A DNA stretch of 64,000 bases, from the NCBI GenBank assembly GCA_023079485.1, contig CM041090.1:32328874-32392873 (forward strand). Reading direction: 5' to 3'. A program made the translations under genes and the position numbers. Source of the DNA: Archilochus colubris. Lineage: Eukaryota > Chordata > Aves > Apodiformes > Trochilidae. Shown piece after piece: positions 62,495-64,000 of this stretch. A model generated the notes under the pieces. That model was given only the letters and a program-made list of their open reading frames with translations. It ran no database searches and was not told where the DNA came from. Position 1 is the stretch's first letter; each line of letters begins with the position of its first letter.

Positions 62495-62889
62495 AATAAT
62501 ATAGGTTGGCAGGTATCTCTGGAGTTCATCTCGTCCAGCCACAGGCTCAAAGCAGGGTGAGTTATGAGATCTGACCAACTTACTCATATGCTGTTTGGTC
62601 TTGAAAACCTTCAAGACCACAACTTCTCTGAGCCATCTGTTCCACTGCTTGGCTGACCTCACTGTGAAAGTTTTTCTTTATATCCAGTCCAAATTTATCT
62701 TGTTTCAACTTCTGCCTGTTATCTCTTGTCCTCCCATCATGCAGCACTGTGACCAGCCTGGCTCCATACTCTTGGTGATCTATGGCTATAAGGCCCCCAA
62801 ACCCGCATCCTCTGCAGGCTACACAAGCCTTAGCTTCTCCTTCCAAGGCAAATCCTTCTACTCCTTCAACATCTTGGTGGCCCACTCCA
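62495..62889 (-). mobile_element. CR1 LINE 3' fragment
   Basis: On the minus strand this is the 3' part of a CR1. The plus-strand text TAGGTTGGCAGGTATCTCTG starts it near 62503. It continues with GAGCCATCTGTTCCACTGCTTG, AAGTTTTTCTTTATATCCAG and TCTTGTCCTCCCATCATGCA, and ends at TGGCCCACTCCAG (62889). A minus-strand frame at 62580-62885 preserves KFGLDIKKNFHSEVSQAVEQM, a decayed CR1 C-terminus. The copy adjoins another CR1 end at 62904. Confidence 0.85.
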
Positions 62890-62903
62890 GTTTTAAATTT
62901 AAA

Positions 62904-63085
62904 TCATAGAGTCATCTAGAATCACAGAATGATTAGGGTTGGAAGGGACCTCAGAGATCATCTAGTTCCGACCCCCCTGCCATAGGGTACCTACAACAAG
63001 ATCAGGTTGCTCAAGGACCCATCCAACCTTTCCTTGAACACTTCCAGGGAGGGGGCAGCCAAAACTTCCCTGGGTAATAAATCCT
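62904..63085 (-). mobile_element. CR1 LINE 3' end
   Basis: The left edge (ATCATAGAGTCATCTAGAATC, then ACAGAATGATTAGGGTTGGA) is the reverse complement of the CR1 terminus. GGGACCTCAGAGATCATCTA and CCTTGAACACTTCCAGGGAG follow. The copy is truncated near 63085 after CCCTGGGTAATAAATCCTGG. It lies in tandem with, and in the same orientation as, the CR1 fragment at 62495-62889. Confidence 0.93.
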
Positions 63086-64000
63086 GGCTAAGATAGATGG
63101 CACACTCCAGAGATAATCATACTGCAGGGGTGCATAGTCTTTACAGGTAACAACTTTGTAGAAAAGTTTGTAATCCTTCAAAGACACAAGTTGAAAAGAT
63201 CATCCTGTTCAGAAATGAATATAAAGTCTAGCTTAACTTTTTATTGAGACCAAAGTTCCACTTAGACAATTACATTTTAAAATCTACTTATATATCTTAA
63301 CAGAGATAGACTCAAGCACATGTTAAAGCGCTTTCCTGAAACTGGGCAAAAGTTGTTATATGTAGAAATAACCTGTAACTGGACTTCGTATCTGATTACA
63401 GTGCCTTTCAAAACTTTACCCACAAATGATTCACATTTTCCCAAACACTGAGAAACCTTATGAACTGCAAAGTAATTAAAAGACTGAAACAAAAGGTAAT
63501 GGAAGAACACATATCAAGTCTGGAAAGAGGTGGTAGCAGACACAACAGAGTTCACTTGATATTACTTAAGATTTCCATTAGCTATTCATGGTGACAGATA
63601 AACAGCACTTACACTTGTAAATGATATTGTACCAATGTGAGTGCTACTGAAAACAGTGAAATAAAATGAAAAGGACTATGAAAATATCAGACTATGAAAG
63701 ACATTAGTCCTTGCCTTGCTTATACAAAATCTCCATTAAAACAGTAAGGTGTGCAGAATTTGGCTCCTGGATATAGGAAATAAAGGAACAAATCCAGAGC
63801 CCGCTGAAGTCAATAGGAGACATTCTTCTGACCTCAATCGGCTTTGGACATCACCCAAAAAGAGATTCATTCCGGAAAAATTCAAGTTGAAGGGAATAAT
63901 CATTCAAAAAGTATCTGAGAGAGAGATGTTTGGAAAACCTGGAAATCAAAGAATACCTAGGAGATTTTGTGTAATATATGATACGTGACAAGAGCTGACA
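63086..64000. other. AT-rich non-coding DNA to window end
   Basis: Only short frames occur here (64-79 codons), and none matches a known family. I recognise no repeat. Confidence 0.5.

Overview
This is a vertebrate nuclear genomic window, most likely from a bird. Nearly all the repeats I can recognise are CR1 LINE fragments of several ages, several ending in the 'TTCTATGATTCT/TTCTGTGATT'-type CR1 tail. There are no Alu- or B1-like SINEs, and most of the window is AT-rich non-coding DNA. The one protein-coding gene I can support is DIO3, the selenoprotein type 3 iodothyronine deiodinase, on the + strand at 46289-47113. Its single exon is interrupted by an in-frame TGA (46700-46702) that must be read as selenocysteine. 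A matching SECIS hairpin (47517-47597) and a polyadenylation signal (47695-47700) lie in the 3'UTR. A TATA box (46177-46183) and a GC box (46127-46134) precede the gene.

Layout. 1-45.0 kb is a long non-coding flank upstream of DIO3. It contains scattered old CR1 pieces (6.8-7.3, 8.3-8.5, 15.5, 17.3, 30.0, 35.9 and 38.0-38.9 kb), two possible ancient tRNA-SINE/MIR-like remnants (20.5 and 26.4 kb), a GC-rich low-complexity block (23.5-24.4 kb) and a small isolated CpG-rich patch (35.4-35.6 kb). 45.05-50.1 kb is a CpG-island domain that contains DIO3. It has a near-consensus CTCF motif upstream (45432-45450). Downstream it has a second candidate promoter (TATA-like, 49056) and a possible short non-coding transcript ending at AATAAA 50067. 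50.1-64 kb is again AT-rich non-coding DNA, with CR1 copies at 60.2-60.5, 61.6-62.0 and 62.5-63.1 kb.

Biology. In mammals DIO3 closes the imprinted DLK1-DIO3 domain. I see no RTL1-like open frame and recognise no MEG3-like or miRNA-cluster sequence in the 46 kb upstream, which fits a non-mammalian locus. Enhancers probably lie in the flanks, but sequence alone does not establish them. I found no clear candidate for a wholly new system. The most useful items to check are the downstream candidate transcript, the CTCF motif, the Gli-type site, and possible conserved non-coding patches.
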